From Berberis thunbergii (taxonomy: Eukaryota; Streptophyta; Magnoliopsida; Ranunculales; Berberidaceae): 64,000 nt of DNA. The position numbers were made by a program, and so were the translations under genes. Positions 34,104 to 46,504 of the stretch are shown here, in pieces (within the stretch, counting starts at the first letter, position 1; every line of letters starts with the position of its first letter). The stretch covers positions 1 to 64,000 of the forward strand of contig QNQO01010688.1 in NCBI GenBank assembly GCA_003290165.1, read 5' to 3'. The notes beneath the pieces are model-generated. The model did not search any database, was not told the DNA's origin, and saw nothing but the letters and a program-made list of their open reading frames with translations.

Positions 34104-34763
34104 TGACGCCAGACAGAATAGCGATTATCCTGCAGATTAGTTTCAACAAACAATTCACAGAGAAAGAACACGAGAATCGCCATAAAACACAGAGAAATAA
34201 CTCTAATGTTCAATTCAAATTATGCAAATCAAAAGTATCTCAAAATTAGCCCACAAGCCGAGCTTTATAGATAAAACTCGCCATTATTAGAATTTTACCA
34301 AAAATAGCAAAATCCTAATAATAATGCCAAAACGAAATACGCAATAATCGAAATAAAATGTCAAAAACTTGGCTCAAATCGGGTTCAGAATCATTTCCTA
34401 AACGATAATTGAAATATTACTATAAAGAGAAAAAAAAAGTACTAAATTTGTGGATTCGGAAAAGAAAACAGTAGATTTTAGCCTCGAAAAGATGTGCACC
34501 AAGCATAGCTTGGTGGCCACGACATGCGCACCGCCAAGAGATTTTCGAATTGGGGTCATAAGCGCGATTTTGATAACCGTAGCCAAAGTTATGGCCAAAA
34601 TACCGAAACGCATCCAAAACTGCCCCAATTAGGAAAATATCACGATTTCTTGCCATCTTTGCACTGATCTACCAATTCAAAGTATCTCAATGCCAACAAC
34701 GTGCTATCTGACAACTCAGCATCATCTGACTCAGATTTTCCTAACTCGAATCCTCCTGCATCA
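34104..34763 (-). repeat. Left (3') LTR, 660 bp
   Basis: Starts TGACGCCAGACAG, ends CCTGCATCA. Relative to the right LTR it has ~294 extra bp at ~34357-34650. It keeps the uninterrupted site (TGTTCAATTCAAATTATGC, ~34208) where CACTA C inserted in the other LTR. Short frames in the extra part (34398-34656) are not supported as genes. Confidence 0.92.
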
Positions 34764-34774
34764 GTCGCCCCGGG

Positions 34775-36015
34775 TTAGAAAGAACTCGTCCTCGAGTTCA
34801 CAATAGCTTGATCAGAATCCACAAAACAAGGACTTAGGTGCTTTACACTAAAGACATCAGAAGTCATCAAATGGCTGGGGAGGCACAGTTTGTAGGCGTT
34901 ATCATTGATTTTTTGCAGGATCTCACAGGGTCCAATCTTCCGCTCCTTAAGCTTATTATACTCTCCAACAGGAAAACGATCACGGGTTAATACTGCCCAA
35001 ACAAAATCACCAACATCAAAACGTACCTGATGACGGTGACTGTCGGCTTGAACCTTGTACTTGGCATTACTCTCGTGAATGACCAACTTCACTTGCTCAT
35101 GGATACCCCAAAGATGTTCTGCCATCGCATCTGCCTTGTGACTCAAACGACCCACACGTGGAATAGGGGCTAAGTCAAGCACCCTGGATGGATTCTGACT
35201 ATAGACAATCTCAAATAAGCTTATGCCTGTGGTTCTATTCTTCGACCTGTTATATGAAAATTCTGCCTGAGGTAATGCCAAATTCCACTGCTTCGATTTA
35301 GTTCCTACTAAACTCTTCAAAAGGTTCCCCAAACTTCGGTTCACCAACTCGGTCTGTCCATCCGTTTGGGGGTGGTAGGCGCTGCTAAAATTCAATTTCA
35401 TCCCTAGTTTCTCCCATAAACTCCTCCAGAAATGACTCATGAACTTGGTGTCACGATCTGAAGTAATTGATCCGAGAACACCATGTAATCGCACAATCTC
35501 TTTGAAATAAAGATGGGTGATCCGGGCAGCATCCATTGTTTTTCTACAAGCTACAAAATGGGTCATCTTGAAAAACCTGTCAACCACAACCAAAATAGAA
35601 TCTCAGGTCCGTTGGATACGAAGTATGGCCAACACAAAGCCCATACTGACATCAAATCAAGGGGCTTCAGGTACAGGTAAAGGTGTGTACATGCCCGCAT
35701 TAGAAGTCCCTTGGACATCTGACACACATAACAACGCTCCACATAATGAGCCATGTCACTGGTCAATATGGGCCAATGATATGTAGAAGACATCAAGGCC
35801 AACGTCTTATCTCGTCCAAAGTGACCCTCGTTATGAAGTTCACTAATAATCTGCTGCATTAGTGAACAATCTGGAATGCACAACTGTAATCCACGAAACA
35901 GATAACCATTATGCAAAGTAAATTCATGTCGCAGACCATCAGTTACCTCCTGAATTATCTTCCCGAATGAAGGATTTGCAACATACATATCAGATAAAAG
36001 CCTCAAATCTTGCAT
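34775..36015 (-). pseudogene. Gypsy integrase with zinc-binding domain, frameshifted
   Basis: The N-terminal HHCC region (LHNEGHFGRDKTLALMSSTY, CYVCQMSKG) lies in the frame of 35563-36015. The catalytic core and C-terminal part are in 34775-35593: MVVVDRFFKMTHFVAC, SDRDTKFMSHFW, SSAYHPQTDGQTE (D and D of the DDE triad visible), then FDVGDFVWAVLTRDRFPVGE, a GPY/F-like segment. The shift lies near 35590. A stop or shift separates it from RNase H. Confidence 0.9.
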
Positions 36016-36019
36016 CGCT

Positions 36020-37518
36020 AGTGCTCATGGTGGTGAGGAGTAATATACGACGGATTAGTGCATCTGCTACATGGTTCAAACTCCCTGCTTGGTGTCTCAG
36101 TGCAAACTTGAACTCCTGCAAGTACGCCACCCACTTGGCATGTCGTCTACTCAGCTTTGTGTTGGCCATTGATGTACTTCAAGGCCTCATGATCAGTGAG
36201 AATAATGAACTCCCTCTGTATAATGAACTCCCTCTGTACTAGGTAGTGACGCAAATGCTTCAGGGACTGAACTATGGCATAAAACTCAGATCATAGGTGG
36301 AATAATTCTTCTTTTATCCTGATAGCTTCTCACTGAAAAAAGCTATTAGGCGCCCCTCCTGACTCAGAACACCACCAATGTCAATCCCAGATGCATCACA
36401 ATTTACCTCAATACCTTTTCAAAATCAAGAAGTGCCAAAACTGGTGCCTCTAACATCTTTTGCTTGACCAGTTGAAAACTGGCCTCCTCCTCCTCGAACC
36501 ACTGGAAATCATGTCCCTTGAGGCACTCTGTGATAGGAGTAATCAGAGTGCTGAAGTTTCTGATGAACCGAAGGTAGAAGGACGCCAATCCATGGAAACT
36601 TCGTACATCGTGTAAGGTCTTTGGTTTGGGCCACTCCAAGACCGCATCTATGTTCGACTGATCTCCATGAACACCATCAGTAGACACAACAAAACCAAGG
36701 AAAGTGACAGAAGTAGTGAAGAAAGAATAATTTTTTTGATTGACGAATAAGCACTCCGTATTTAACTTATTAAAAACAACACGGAGGTGATCAAAATGTG
36801 ACGCCCATGTCGGGCTATAAATGAGGATGTCATCGAAGTAAACTACGACGAATTCCCACATAAAAGGCCTAAAACCTGATGCATAAATCTCATAAATGTG
36901 TTGGGCGCATTGGACAGTCCAAAAGGCAAGACCGTCCACTCGTACAATCTATGGTGCGTCTTAAACGCTGCCTTCCACTCATCGCCAAGCCTTATTCTGA
37001 TCTGGTGGTATCCGCTTTTACGGTCAATTTTGGAGAAGACCTTAGAACCAGACAGCTAATCTAACATATCATTCAGGCGGGCAATTGGAGACCTGTATTT
37101 TACTATAATCCTGTTGATGGCTCTGCTATCAACACACATACGCCAAGAGTCATCTTTCTTTGGCACCAATAGAGCAGAAACTGCACATGGGCTCATGCTC
37201 TCACGAATGTAGCCCCTCTCCAATAACTCTACCACCTGTCGCTCCAATTCTTCAGATTCTTTGGGACTGATGCTGAATTCTCATAGGCGGCAGCCAAATA
37301 AGAAGATCCTCTGGCATCAAGTCAGAAAGCTCTGCTAGCAGTTGTTGCACCTCTGCTGGTAAATCTGGATTCACATCTGCAACACTATTCCCACAAGGCA
37401 GCAAAGCATAGACTACGTCCCCACGCTCAATCTCAAATAAAAACCTGGACATCGAAAGCAGGTTAATATTATTGGCTACCGGAGTGGGAGGGATTCCTTC
37501 CTGACGAGGTGCCAACAC
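36020..37518 (-). pseudogene. Gypsy reverse transcriptase and RNase H, broken
   Basis: Reverse transcriptase blocks: [20 protein letters not shown] and [10 protein letters not shown] (37056-37247), then [12 protein letters not shown], the active site, and TFLGFVVSTDGV in 36403-36939. RNase H follows with EVNCDASGIDIGGVLSQEG and, near 36060-36170, KWVAYLQEFKF. Stops occur in RNase H, and a ~14-bp direct duplication (ATAATGAACTCCCT) lies at 36211-36238. The frames differ between pieces. Confidence 0.9.
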
Positions 37519-37587
37519 AATTTTCTTCCCTTTGATGCTAAGGGAATATGTATTTTTCTGCTCATCATGAATAACACTGCGATCATA

Positions 37588-37992
37588 CTACCAAGGCTTG
37601 CCTAACAATACATGACAAGCATCCATAGACACAGCATCACACCAAGCATTATCAAAATATTTCCTACCGATCGAAAAAGACACTAGGCATCGCCTATCTA
37701 CTGTTACCTCACTGCCTTTATTCAGCCACGATAATTTGTATGGCTTGGGATGACGATCTGTCTTCAACTGCAAATTCTGAATAGCCTTTTCAAACACTAT
37801 GTTCTCACAAATGCCACTATCAATGATCATCTTGCAAACTTTATCTGCAATTGCGCAGGTCGTGTGGAAAATATTGGTTCTCAACAAATCGTCCCCTGAA
37901 TCGCCCTTGCAAGTCAGTAGGCTCTTACGAACAACTAGAGTCTCATGGCCATCTCCATACAACACATCTCCATCTTCATCATCGTCATACAC
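37588..37992 (-). pseudogene. Gypsy aspartic protease region
   Basis: Open frame of 134 codons reading MIIDSGICENIVFEKAIQNL, TVDRRCLVSFSIGRKYFDNA and CHVLLGKPW. DSG is the catalytic triad and LLG-PW the C-terminal block. It lies between the zinc knuckle and the reverse transcriptase. Confidence 0.8.
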
Positions 37993-38111
37993 AAGCTCTC
38001 TAAGCTCTTCAGTTTAGTCTACCATGTCTTTCTCAATCAGGAGATTGTTGCCTTTCTGGATGGCAGACTTCCTGTACTCAGTCGCTTTATGTCCCTATTC
38101 ACCACATCTAA

Positions 38112-39917
38112 GGGGGGTGTATTGTATATGGATTCTTATGGAATTGATAAATAATTTGAAAAGTCCACGGACTCTTTAAATTGTCCACAGACTCTTTAAA
38201 TTGTCCACGGACTTCTGCTGATTTCTTAAATCTATAGACTTTTGCTACCGACTTTCTAGAGATTTATGAAAATCCACGGACTTTGTATGAACGACTTTTA
38301 CAAATTTCTAATTATTTGCAAGATTAAAAAGAAGTTGGTAATGACATATCCTCTAACAAACCAAATATATTAGACATTAGAGAACAAGACATGCATCTGA
38401 CAAAAAAAAAAAGATAACCAGGCAGGTAATGACATGAAATCGCAATCCAACATTCAACAAAATCAAATCATTCAACACAACCAAATTAAAAATCATCACT
38501 ATCAAAATGACATAAACACACAGTATTTAGCCTTATGCATATAAAAAAGTATCAAACTACATGACTTAAAATCCAAATGGCCTATAGCTTATTAGCTTTA
38601 TGCATCTCTTTGTGCCCAAGTGATCCAGTCAAGTCTTTGGTCTGAACTCATCTTCAAGAAGGTGTCTTTGTGCCTAAGCGCAAAAAACTGAGCACCATTA
38701 TTCAATCCTGGGGTCTCTTGAATAGCAATCCAACATTCGTTGTTCGTTGATTCTCTCTTCTCCATTATGCCACAAATTGTTTTAAAACTAGTGACAATTT
38801 CACCAAATTCAAATTGAATACACTTGGAGTCATTTGACTTCATAAGTTGATCATACCGCTGCTTGATCTTTCGCTGTGTAATACTTGACAAAGACGTAAA
38901 CAGATAAGAACAATCAATACACTGATGTTTATCATGTTGTGAAGCTGCCGCATTACTAATCTCAACGCCGGGGTCATAGCCGCCATCATCAACATGCCTC
39001 TTCTTCTTACCTTTTTTTTTTCTTTCCACCAAGCTCCTCACTCTTTCTACAATCATCATCCCCACCTTCCTTATCCAACTCCGACCCATCAGAGACACCC
39101 TCATTACAAACCACGCCATTACCCCCCTCATTGCAATCAGAACAAATGGGGGCACATAGAGAGGCCAATTTAGGCGAATTTGAGGTAAGAAATTCTACAA
39201 ACAGTTGGTGGGCCTTATTGCTTTGATGGATTTTGTTTATTGTAGATGAAAGGGAACATCTGCAGATTGAAAATGGGTTATGGGTTGATTCATCTTCGTC
39301 TCCGTTGACTCTCCTGAATCTCTTGTACAATAATACAAAGAGAAAGCACATAGACAAGAGGGAACAAGAAAGGAACACAAGGGGTAACATGGTTTCAACG
39401 ATAGACGATGGAGATTGTAAGAAAGCCATGAAAATTGTTCATTTACAAAGAAGAAGATGCGATAAAAGAGAGAGCTTTTGGTGGAGTGTTGTGTAATTTG
39501 TATAAACGTAAAGTCAGGTCAGTCATCGTCATCTCTCTCTCTCTTGTGTTTATGCAAAGATAGAATAAAAATCGAGAAAACAAGAGGATGGGAGCCAACC
39601 TCTTCACGGCTGGCACAATGAAGAACTTTGGGAGACTTTTTTTCACGTTGAAATCTTTGATATGGAGGCTGGCAAACTATTGAACTTTGTTATTTATACC
39701 TAACACTACAAAGTCTATGAGAATCCATTATTTTCCAAATCTATAAATATGAATGATATTTTGAATACCCTAAAACTTTTGTGGACTTTCTAAAATCCAT
39801 ATTGAATACCCCTAGACTTTTGTGGACATTTTAAAATCCAAATTGAATACACTTGGATTTTCATAATCCATGGAATTTATTAAATTACCCACAAAATCCA
39901 GATACAATACACCCCCC
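38112..39917. mobile_element. PIF/Harbinger-like element inserted in gypsy gag
   Basis: 1806 bp bounded by GGGGGGTGTATTGTAT (left) and its near complement ATACAATACACCCCCC (right), flanked by TAA on both sides (38109-38111, 39918-39920). TAA and G-rich ends fit PIF/Harbinger. Removal of the element and one TAA restores the CFRCGE frame of the zinc knuckle. It carries no DDE transposase but one broken - strand gene. Confidence 0.85.
38598..39429 (-). pseudogene. Broken gene in the Harbinger-like element: membrane-anchored host protein N-terminus plus Myb/SANT-like tail
   Basis: Starts MAFLQSPSSIVETMLPLVFL with a hydrophobic segment (residues ~15-36), continues NKAHQLFVEFLTSNSPKLAS, shifts frame at a Lys-rich run (~39010-39030), then LTSLSSITQRKIKQRYDQLM. 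These parts recall an uncharacterised plant family with an N-terminal membrane segment and a ...ATQRKIKQ-YD-L-KSN block. The end (FALRHKDTFLKMSSDQRLDW) resembles the C-terminus of Myb/SANT-like proteins that Harbinger elements encode as second gene. Chimeric origin is inference. Confidence 0.5.
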
Positions 39918-39920
39918 TAA

Positions 39921-40661
39921 AACATCTAATATTTGAGTTAGAATTACTCTGCGGTGGCTGCTGGGTAGGACGAGATTCTTGAAGGCGAACTAGCCGAATG
40001 TTTTGATCACTTCTAATCATAGGCCTCCTATTCTGTTGTTTTTCCACAGCAAGTGCACGCTGATAGGCTTCAGAAATGGTCGACGGCGAATGAATGCTGA
40101 GGACATCCTGCTGGGGTTGTCGTAATCCTACCAAATATCGTGCCACCATCTGCTCTTCCGTCTCAAATAAGTCATTACGGGCTATCAATTGATAGAACTC
40201 CTCCGTGTAATCATCAACTGATCTCGTGCCTTGCATCAACGAATGAAGTCTCTAAAACAAAGTTTGAGTGTAGCCAAAAGGAAGGAATTGACTATTTATC
40301 TTCTTTTTCATATTATCCCAATCAGTGATCTTGGCATTGCCCTACCTGTTTCGTGATCGCCTCAACTGCTCCCACCATACAGATGCTCTGCCTTTGAGTT
40401 TGATGGCGACCAATTTCACTTTGACACGATCTGAAACTTCCTTATACTAAAAAATATGTTCTACTTCATTCAACCAATCTACGAATCCTTTGGCCTGTAA
40501 CGTACTAGAAAACTCGGGCAGACCCACTCTGAATCTGAGGTCTCCTTGACGATCCTTCCGACCGTGGCACTCCCAGAATCGAGCATGATTGTGATACGGT
40601 TTTCAAAACTGGAATCAGAATCGTGATCTTTCATCTCACGATTTCCAAAATCCTGCGTCAT
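39921..40661 (-). pseudogene. Gypsy gag, 5' part
   Basis: Reads AKGFVDWLNEVEHIF, VKLVAIKLKGRASVWWEQLR (40.4-40.5 kb, with stops), then MQGTRSVDDYTEEFYQLIAR and AVEKQQNRRPMIRS. These are typical gypsy capsid blocks. The frame runs into NSNSNIRCF, the start of a CCHC zinc knuckle whose other half lies beyond the Harbinger-like insertion, at ~38030-38108. Confidence 0.88.
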
Positions 40662-40844
40662 TAGACGCTAGGTTCACTCTGCAACTTGTCTCTATAAATC
40701 TTCAATCATCACATCCTGAACGTTACGATCACGGTGTGGGGATTCGTCATTCGGAACATGCCCACAAATACCATGACCACGACCAGCAGCTATGAAAAAT
40801 GATGAAATCTCACCCCAAGAAGATGATGAAGCTCTAATTCCAAC

Positions 40845-40958
40845 TGACGCCGGGCAGAATAGCGATTATCCTGCAGGCTAGTTTCAACAGACAATTCATA
40901 GAGAAAGAACACAAGAGAATCACCCAAAAAACATAGAAAAATAATTCTAATGTTCAAT
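40845..40958 (-). repeat. Right (5') LTR, first piece before CACTA C
   Basis: Starts TGACGCCGGGCAGAATAGCG and aligns with the first ~110 bp of the left LTR, stopping at TTCAAT where CACTA C begins. AAT (40956-40958) is the 3-bp target duplication. Confidence 0.92.
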
Positions 40959-41290
40959 CACTACACCAAAAGGTCGTTTTAGCTACACGTAGATGGCCAC
41001 GGTTCTTAGCCGTGGGTTCATTTGCCACGGCTAATAACCGTGGCTATAATGGCGAACGGGCTAAAAACGTGGGCACAAACGTGTTTTGAACTGCCAACGG
41101 CTTAAAACCATTGCAATAATCACCACCCCATGGCCACGGTTTAAATTCGTGGGTTCATTTGCCACGGCTAAAAATCATGGCTATAATGGCCAACGGGCTA
41201 AAACCGTGGGCACAAACGTGTTTTGAACTGCCAACGGTTTAAAACTGTGGCTAAACACACGTGTTTTGCACGTGCATATGTGTGGAGAGA
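40959..41290. repeat. Left subterminal repeats of CACTA C
   Basis: Copies of GCCACGGTT-TTAGCCGTGGG and its complement, many spaced 50-110 bp; the block TTCATTTGCCACGGCTAA... AACGTGTTTTGAACTGCCAA is itself duplicated (~41022-41115 and ~41155-41240). Confidence 0.85.
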
Positions 41291-42190
41291 GTTTCACGCT
41301 CTACCTCCAAAACTTTCGCGCTTTAAATTTGGCGAAAAAAATTATATGCTTCAAACTCTGCAGAGGTCTCTCTCTCACTGTCAGCGAAAAAGGTTTGTAT
41401 TTCTCTCTCTCTTCTCGAAAACTCTTCTATCATACGAGATCTCAAGTGACCGAACAGTCGAGTAGTTATGAACAACAAAGTAGGTTTTTGATAATTTAGG
41501 AAAAATTTGGCACAGATGGTTTTGTGAATTGTCAGATCTAGGGCTTGTTCTGGTTTTCAAACTCTGGGTAAGTCGAAATTTCGAAACTTGTTCATTGTTT
41601 AATGAGTTCTTTTGATGATGGTGTTCTGTTTTGGTGAAATCTGACTTGAAAGCTATCCTAATTTCAGATCTAAGCGTTTGGGGGACGAAAGTTGAGACCA
41701 ACTTTTCATTCAACTTGTTTTCAAGCTAAGGTGAGTTGGAATTCAATGTACCCATTTGATTTAGGGTTTAAATTTGTGTTTTTTTGACATGGTGTTTATA
41801 TTTGTTTGAATTTTGTAGATATGCTTTTCATTGATTGTGTGTTAGTAATCTTAACATGTATAGTTTAATGCCCGTACCCAAACTCACAAGATTTGCCTCC
41901 CTCCCTTCCTTTTTTGTGTTATGTTATTGTTGTTGTTTGTCTCTGTTTATTCTTCTTATTTTAGAGAGTAGCTGTAGGGTTTTACTGTATATCGATGTAT
42001 AAGTAATGATCAACATATATATATGAATGGATTCATCAAAATTCCTACTAAGACACCATTGACGTGATTAGGAAATTTAAAATCCATTAAATTTGTGTAT
42101 AGATAATCATGTCTCCATAACCTCCCTCCAAAATCAGGCGCTTTGGAAATTTCTAACTTCATTAATTTAGGTATACCTTTTTGCTTGCAG
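41291..42190. other. Leader-like region of CACTA C
   Basis: Begins with sequence shared (inverted) with element A (GTGGAGAGAG, GCGC). Pyrimidine-rich and GT/AG-rich, so it could be a transcribed leader with introns. No protein recognised. Confidence 0.35.
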
Positions 42191-42191
42191 C

Positions 42192-42713
42192 TTATTATGG
42201 ATGTGAACATAGCTGTTGCAGTTGAAGCTATACAAGCTATTGGGAATCTTGCTAGGGGACTGAGAAATCATTTTTCTGGAGGCTCACAGTTTCTCTTACC
42301 AGTTTTGCTTATAAGTAAAGTGAAACATGCTCTATATACTATGTAATAGGATTATTTATAATATTGCAGTGGTTTCCCTGATTATCTTTTAGTTAAAATC
42401 TATGAAATGCTAGTTTTGAGGTTTTAATTGAACATAATCATGTGCAGTGATACTGAATTGTATCCGACGTGTCTAGTGTTTTTTCAGTATGGTTTTTACT
42501 CTTTTTTTTGTTCTCCTTTTTGGTTATTACTTTTTATGTTTGTCTACTTCAAGTTGTTACTTGACTAGATAGGATTGGCTCACAGTATTTTTTTATCTTA
42601 TGAATAGGAAAAATTGAAAGAAAAAAACCCAACTGTTACAGATGCTCTTACTCACACTCTCCAAGCTGTGCATAAGGCTGGGTGCTTAACACTCATTGAT
42701 GTTATTGAAGGCA
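42192..42713 (+). pseudogene. MOR1: MOR1/XMAP215-type microtubule protein, two-exon fragment
   Basis: Exon 1 (~42192-42310): VNIAVAVEAIQAIGNLARGL then RNHFSGGSQFLLPVLL. Exon 2 (42609-42711): EKLKEKKPTVTDALTHTLQA and VHKAGCLTLIDVIE. They form part of a TOG/HEAT domain of plant MOR1 (microtubule growth). The exon 2 donor is GC instead of GT (GAAG|GCAAGT). The frames are open, but the other ~50 exons are absent. Confidence 0.85.
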
Positions 42714-44545
42714 AGTTTTTTTTTCATTCCATCACTATCTCCAATAGTGCGCATGGTATTTCTGGTTGGGCTCAATCTCACCTAAAGTAATGAGTTTTGT
42801 TATTCTTAGACTAATGGACACACAAGAAAATCTTTGCTTCTATTAACATAATATTCCTCTTTTCTTCTCTCTTCTGGGACCTTTTGAAAGGTGCTAGATT
42901 TTTATGTTGTGGGGGTAGCTAACTGGATGGTACACAACTTGGTTGCTGATCTAAAAAAAATCTCATCCCATGGGCATTAGTGAACATTTTTCATTTTTCA
43001 CTCGGTACTTAGTTGGAGTGTCATTTTATTTATTTCTTATTATTATTGTTATTGCAGTTTAATCATATCAAGTTTTTTCATTTTCTTTGTGTTGTCAAGG
43101 GGTAAATGTTAGTTAGAAAAGCTAAAGGGTGATACTCTTCTTAGGTTTCCCACCAAAAAACTATTGCTTTAGAATGACTTTAAAGTATTTTTTAGTGGCC
43201 TGTTTTGGAGACATTATTTATAGCCAAATGCATGTTTAAGCTTTCTCAAGTTCTGTTTGCCTGGAATCAATGGAATTATTACCCTCTGCCATGTTGATTG
43301 GTGAACCTTCAATGCCCCAGACCAAACAAAACTCATGGTTTTCATTACTGTTCTGTTTCTGAAATAGGAAGAGTTTTTCAGGCCTGTATTTGGTTATATT
43401 CTGAAATAGAATGAGTTGTTTTCTTGTATTGGGTTTCATTGATTTGCTCTGTTTTTGTGTGTGGGTGTTGCAGTAAGAGATTGATCAAGCTTGTGTTATG
43501 TTTTCTTGTGTGTCGTTTTGATGTTAATATGCAAGGTTTTGACATTAACTAAAAGTGTCTCGTTTCTGGCCAACGTGTCTGACAATTAGTATCCATGTTG
43601 TTGTTATCTAACTTATTGACGATTGTTCTTGGATAAAGCTCTTGATCTAATTTTATTGTAGTATTTGCCAAATAGTTGAACAATTAGTATCCATGCTTCA
43701 GGGTTAATTTTGAAATCCTTCAGTTGAACTACAATGTGCCATCTGCTCGAACTGTTTTACTGCTATTCAAGATTTACACAAAAGATTGAATTTTGTTGGC
43801 AATTTCTACATAAGTTACTGAGAAGCTACCCACAACATTGATGCATGCACGAGCCATTGTTGCCGGCTCAAGACATTAAGAATTGGAGCTGTTCTGTCTA
43901 GTTTTTTTTTGGTGCTGCAATACACTGGATAGCAAGCTCTGTTTTGACAGAGTGGTCTGTCCTGATGCACTCTGTTGCTTTTTTTTTTCTTCTGATGTTT
44001 GTGATTTGTCATATTCTGATCCATGTTCTTCCACATGATCTGCCTTGCAAAACAAAAAGTGAAAACTTTTCTAAACTTCTTAGGAGGTAATGTTGTTAAA
44101 GAATATATTTTAATTTGATGGTACTCGTACACTCCATGTCCAATGCATTAAATTAAATATTTTCATTGAATTGTACTATATTGTAAGTGCAATGCATTTA
44201 ATTAGGAAAATGTTGCAATTCTGTAAACTTGTGTTCAGCTTTTGGCTTTGCTCTGTTGAGATTATTATCTTTCAAAAATGCAATACAAGAGATTCTTTTG
44301 GCTTTTCATATACATGTTTAGAGAATGCATCTGAATGAAAATGCAATACAAGAGATTCATGACTGAAATCACCCCATGTTTGGCGGGGTATTACTATTAA
44401 TATTAGAACAATATAAATAACCGGAAACTAATGTTATTTACAGGAGTGTGTCTGGTTGTCTATTGCTATTAAGTTTAGACATGCTATCCACAGTAATAGA
44501 AAAGGCCAGCTAGATTTTGACTAATTGATGCCCTTTAATTTCATT
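42714..44545. other. Intergenic part of CACTA C
   Basis: Between the MOR1 and PGAP1-like pieces. AT-rich, with no exon recognised and no repeat terminus. Confidence 0.35.
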
Positions 44546-44550
44546 GCAGG

Positions 44551-45606
44551 AAATCTTGTTCAATGAGGACCACCCTCTTCTTTTGAATTTATCATTTTCA
44601 GTTAGTCTAAGCCTTCTGCCGGTTATGCTATCTGTAAAAACAACAGGCTGCGGAATAAAAAGTTCGGGTCTTCCCATTGAAGAAGCTGGAGATGTGCAAC
44701 ATAGCAGTGAGAACTTTTACCAAGCTTACCTAGTTTACTCCAACTTACTACAACTTTCTTATGATCAGTAGTACTAAGATTCGATTTGCCTGCATTCAGA
44801 AAAATATAATGATGTATGATTTTACATTTTCTTCTGTATTTTATAAAGCATTTTGAGTTTCGCTGATGGTCCGGCAAGGCTTGTTTTTAACTGCATTTTT
44901 TGGGCAAAAGAACATATAACATAATATTATTTCTAGGACCTGATAATGGATGTTGATTTTTATAACACAACACAGACATGTGTTTCGGTTTTTGTCATGG
45001 GTACGGGGTGCTTATTTTTTTTTCTAATTGTCCACTATTACAGGGGCACATTGGACTGTTTATTTTTTCTACTTATATACTTAACTTTTTTAATCATAGT
45101 GTTTACTTAGTCGATATATGTGTATTAATTGGAACTTTCGTATATAAAAGTGGATCTGTATGATATTTCCATGTTTTGTTGTATTTTTATTAGGTTTCTT
45201 ATAACATTTTTATTCTCTGCACTGATTGGTTTCCCTTTGTATTTCAGGGCTCTGTAAACTACGTTGTTTTCCACCGGTAGCTATTGCATGGGATTCTACA
45301 GTAGGTCTACAAATAGTTCCCAATTTGTACTCTAAAACAATTTTGGTTGATTCCTCGCCAGCTTTTCAGGATTCGATTCAAGAGTCTGACATGACTACTG
45401 TTTTGCTACTGGTATAAGCTACTCCAATTGCAAAGTTTATGTGCATTACAATATCTTTTTCATGTTTCTTTTATTTCCTTCTTTGAAAAGGATGTAACAT
45501 TGTGTATCCTTTTGCAGGTAGATCCGCATTGTTCAATTAAGATTAGTGCATATGTTTCAGTTATTGCTGCTGCAGGCAGATTTTTACTTTTGTATTGTTC
45601 GTAGGT
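44551..45606 (+). pseudogene. PGAP1-like GPI inositol-deacylase, three-exon fragment
   Basis: Exon 1 (44551-~44710) reads EDHPLLLNLSFSVSLSLLPV, SVKTTGCGIKSSGLPIEEAG. Exon 2 (45248-~45413) reads LCKLRCFPPVAIAWDSTVGL, QIVPNLYSKTILVDSSPA. Exon 3 (45518-45604) reads VDPHCSIKISAYVSVIAAAG and RFLLLYCS, then a stop. From memory this matches the lumenal/late part of plant PGAP1-type GPI deacylases (ER), before the C-terminal membrane helices. The lipase Ser motif is not included. Moderate confidence in the family name, high that it is a real captured gene. Confidence 0.55.
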
Positions 45607-46504
45607 ATGATATTTGTCTTTATCTCTTATTAGAAAATAATTTTACTAGCTATGTTTTTCATGCTTTATTCATTTCTGGTTATTTCTTATTAAGAACATG
45701 ATTATACCTCGAAATTTCACAATGACATACTTTGGATTTGTACATTAAATTATATGTTGAGTGAAGCTTCGTAATAGCATGAAGTAAATTGGATTTTTGG
45801 AGGCACCTAGACTCGTTAAGTGGAATATTAAAGGCACGCTGACTCGAACTATGTCATGTTAATGGCACCTGATTAAGTTTTGTTGGAACAATTGTAGGTG
45901 TAAAGAAAAAAAATATTAAATGCATGAGCAATCAGCGGAAGGGATCTTCTATTACCAAGCCAAGATGAATCCACGCGACTAAATGATTTGTTGTCCCATT
46001 GCCAAATTCGTAACTTCAAGCATAGTGGTCACTCACTTCTATTGGGAAAAAGTGCTAGCTTTCTTACAGGATACTTCTCATTATATCCTTCTGTCTCTTT
46101 ATTTTTACATGTTTGTGTTGAAATTTTCAAGATTAGCAAGGCATGGTTGTTTTGATGTTTCCGGATGCTTTTCTGCTTTAGTATTTGTAATGTGACTCTT
46201 ACTGCATCAAGTTTCCAATCCCAATATGCTACAAATTTAAGTCTAGGTTTCGATCATCATTGATATGGAACTTTAGTCCCAAAAATGACTAATGCATATT
46301 CTTTTAGTGATTTCTAGCCGCCTACCGGATGCTGAAATTTGTCAAGAGTGATGTTGTGCTTGTGAAAAAAAAATTTGGATGCAGCTATAAGGGGATGGGA
46401 ATGTTGCTAAAATGATATGTAGCTAAACTATTCTGTTATTGTGTCTGTGACTATTTAATACTACTGGTAAACTTAAATTTTCTAACTCTATTTACATGAA
46501 CCAG

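Noticed and set aside
34398..34656. Open frames in the left gypsy LTR (34398-34656)
   Set aside because: They lie in the LTR block missing from the other LTR, on both strands, and resemble no protein.
36403..37992. Endogenous pararetrovirus origin for the protease-RT region
   Set aside because: Integrase, two LTRs and a 5-bp target duplication show a Ty3/gypsy retrotransposon.
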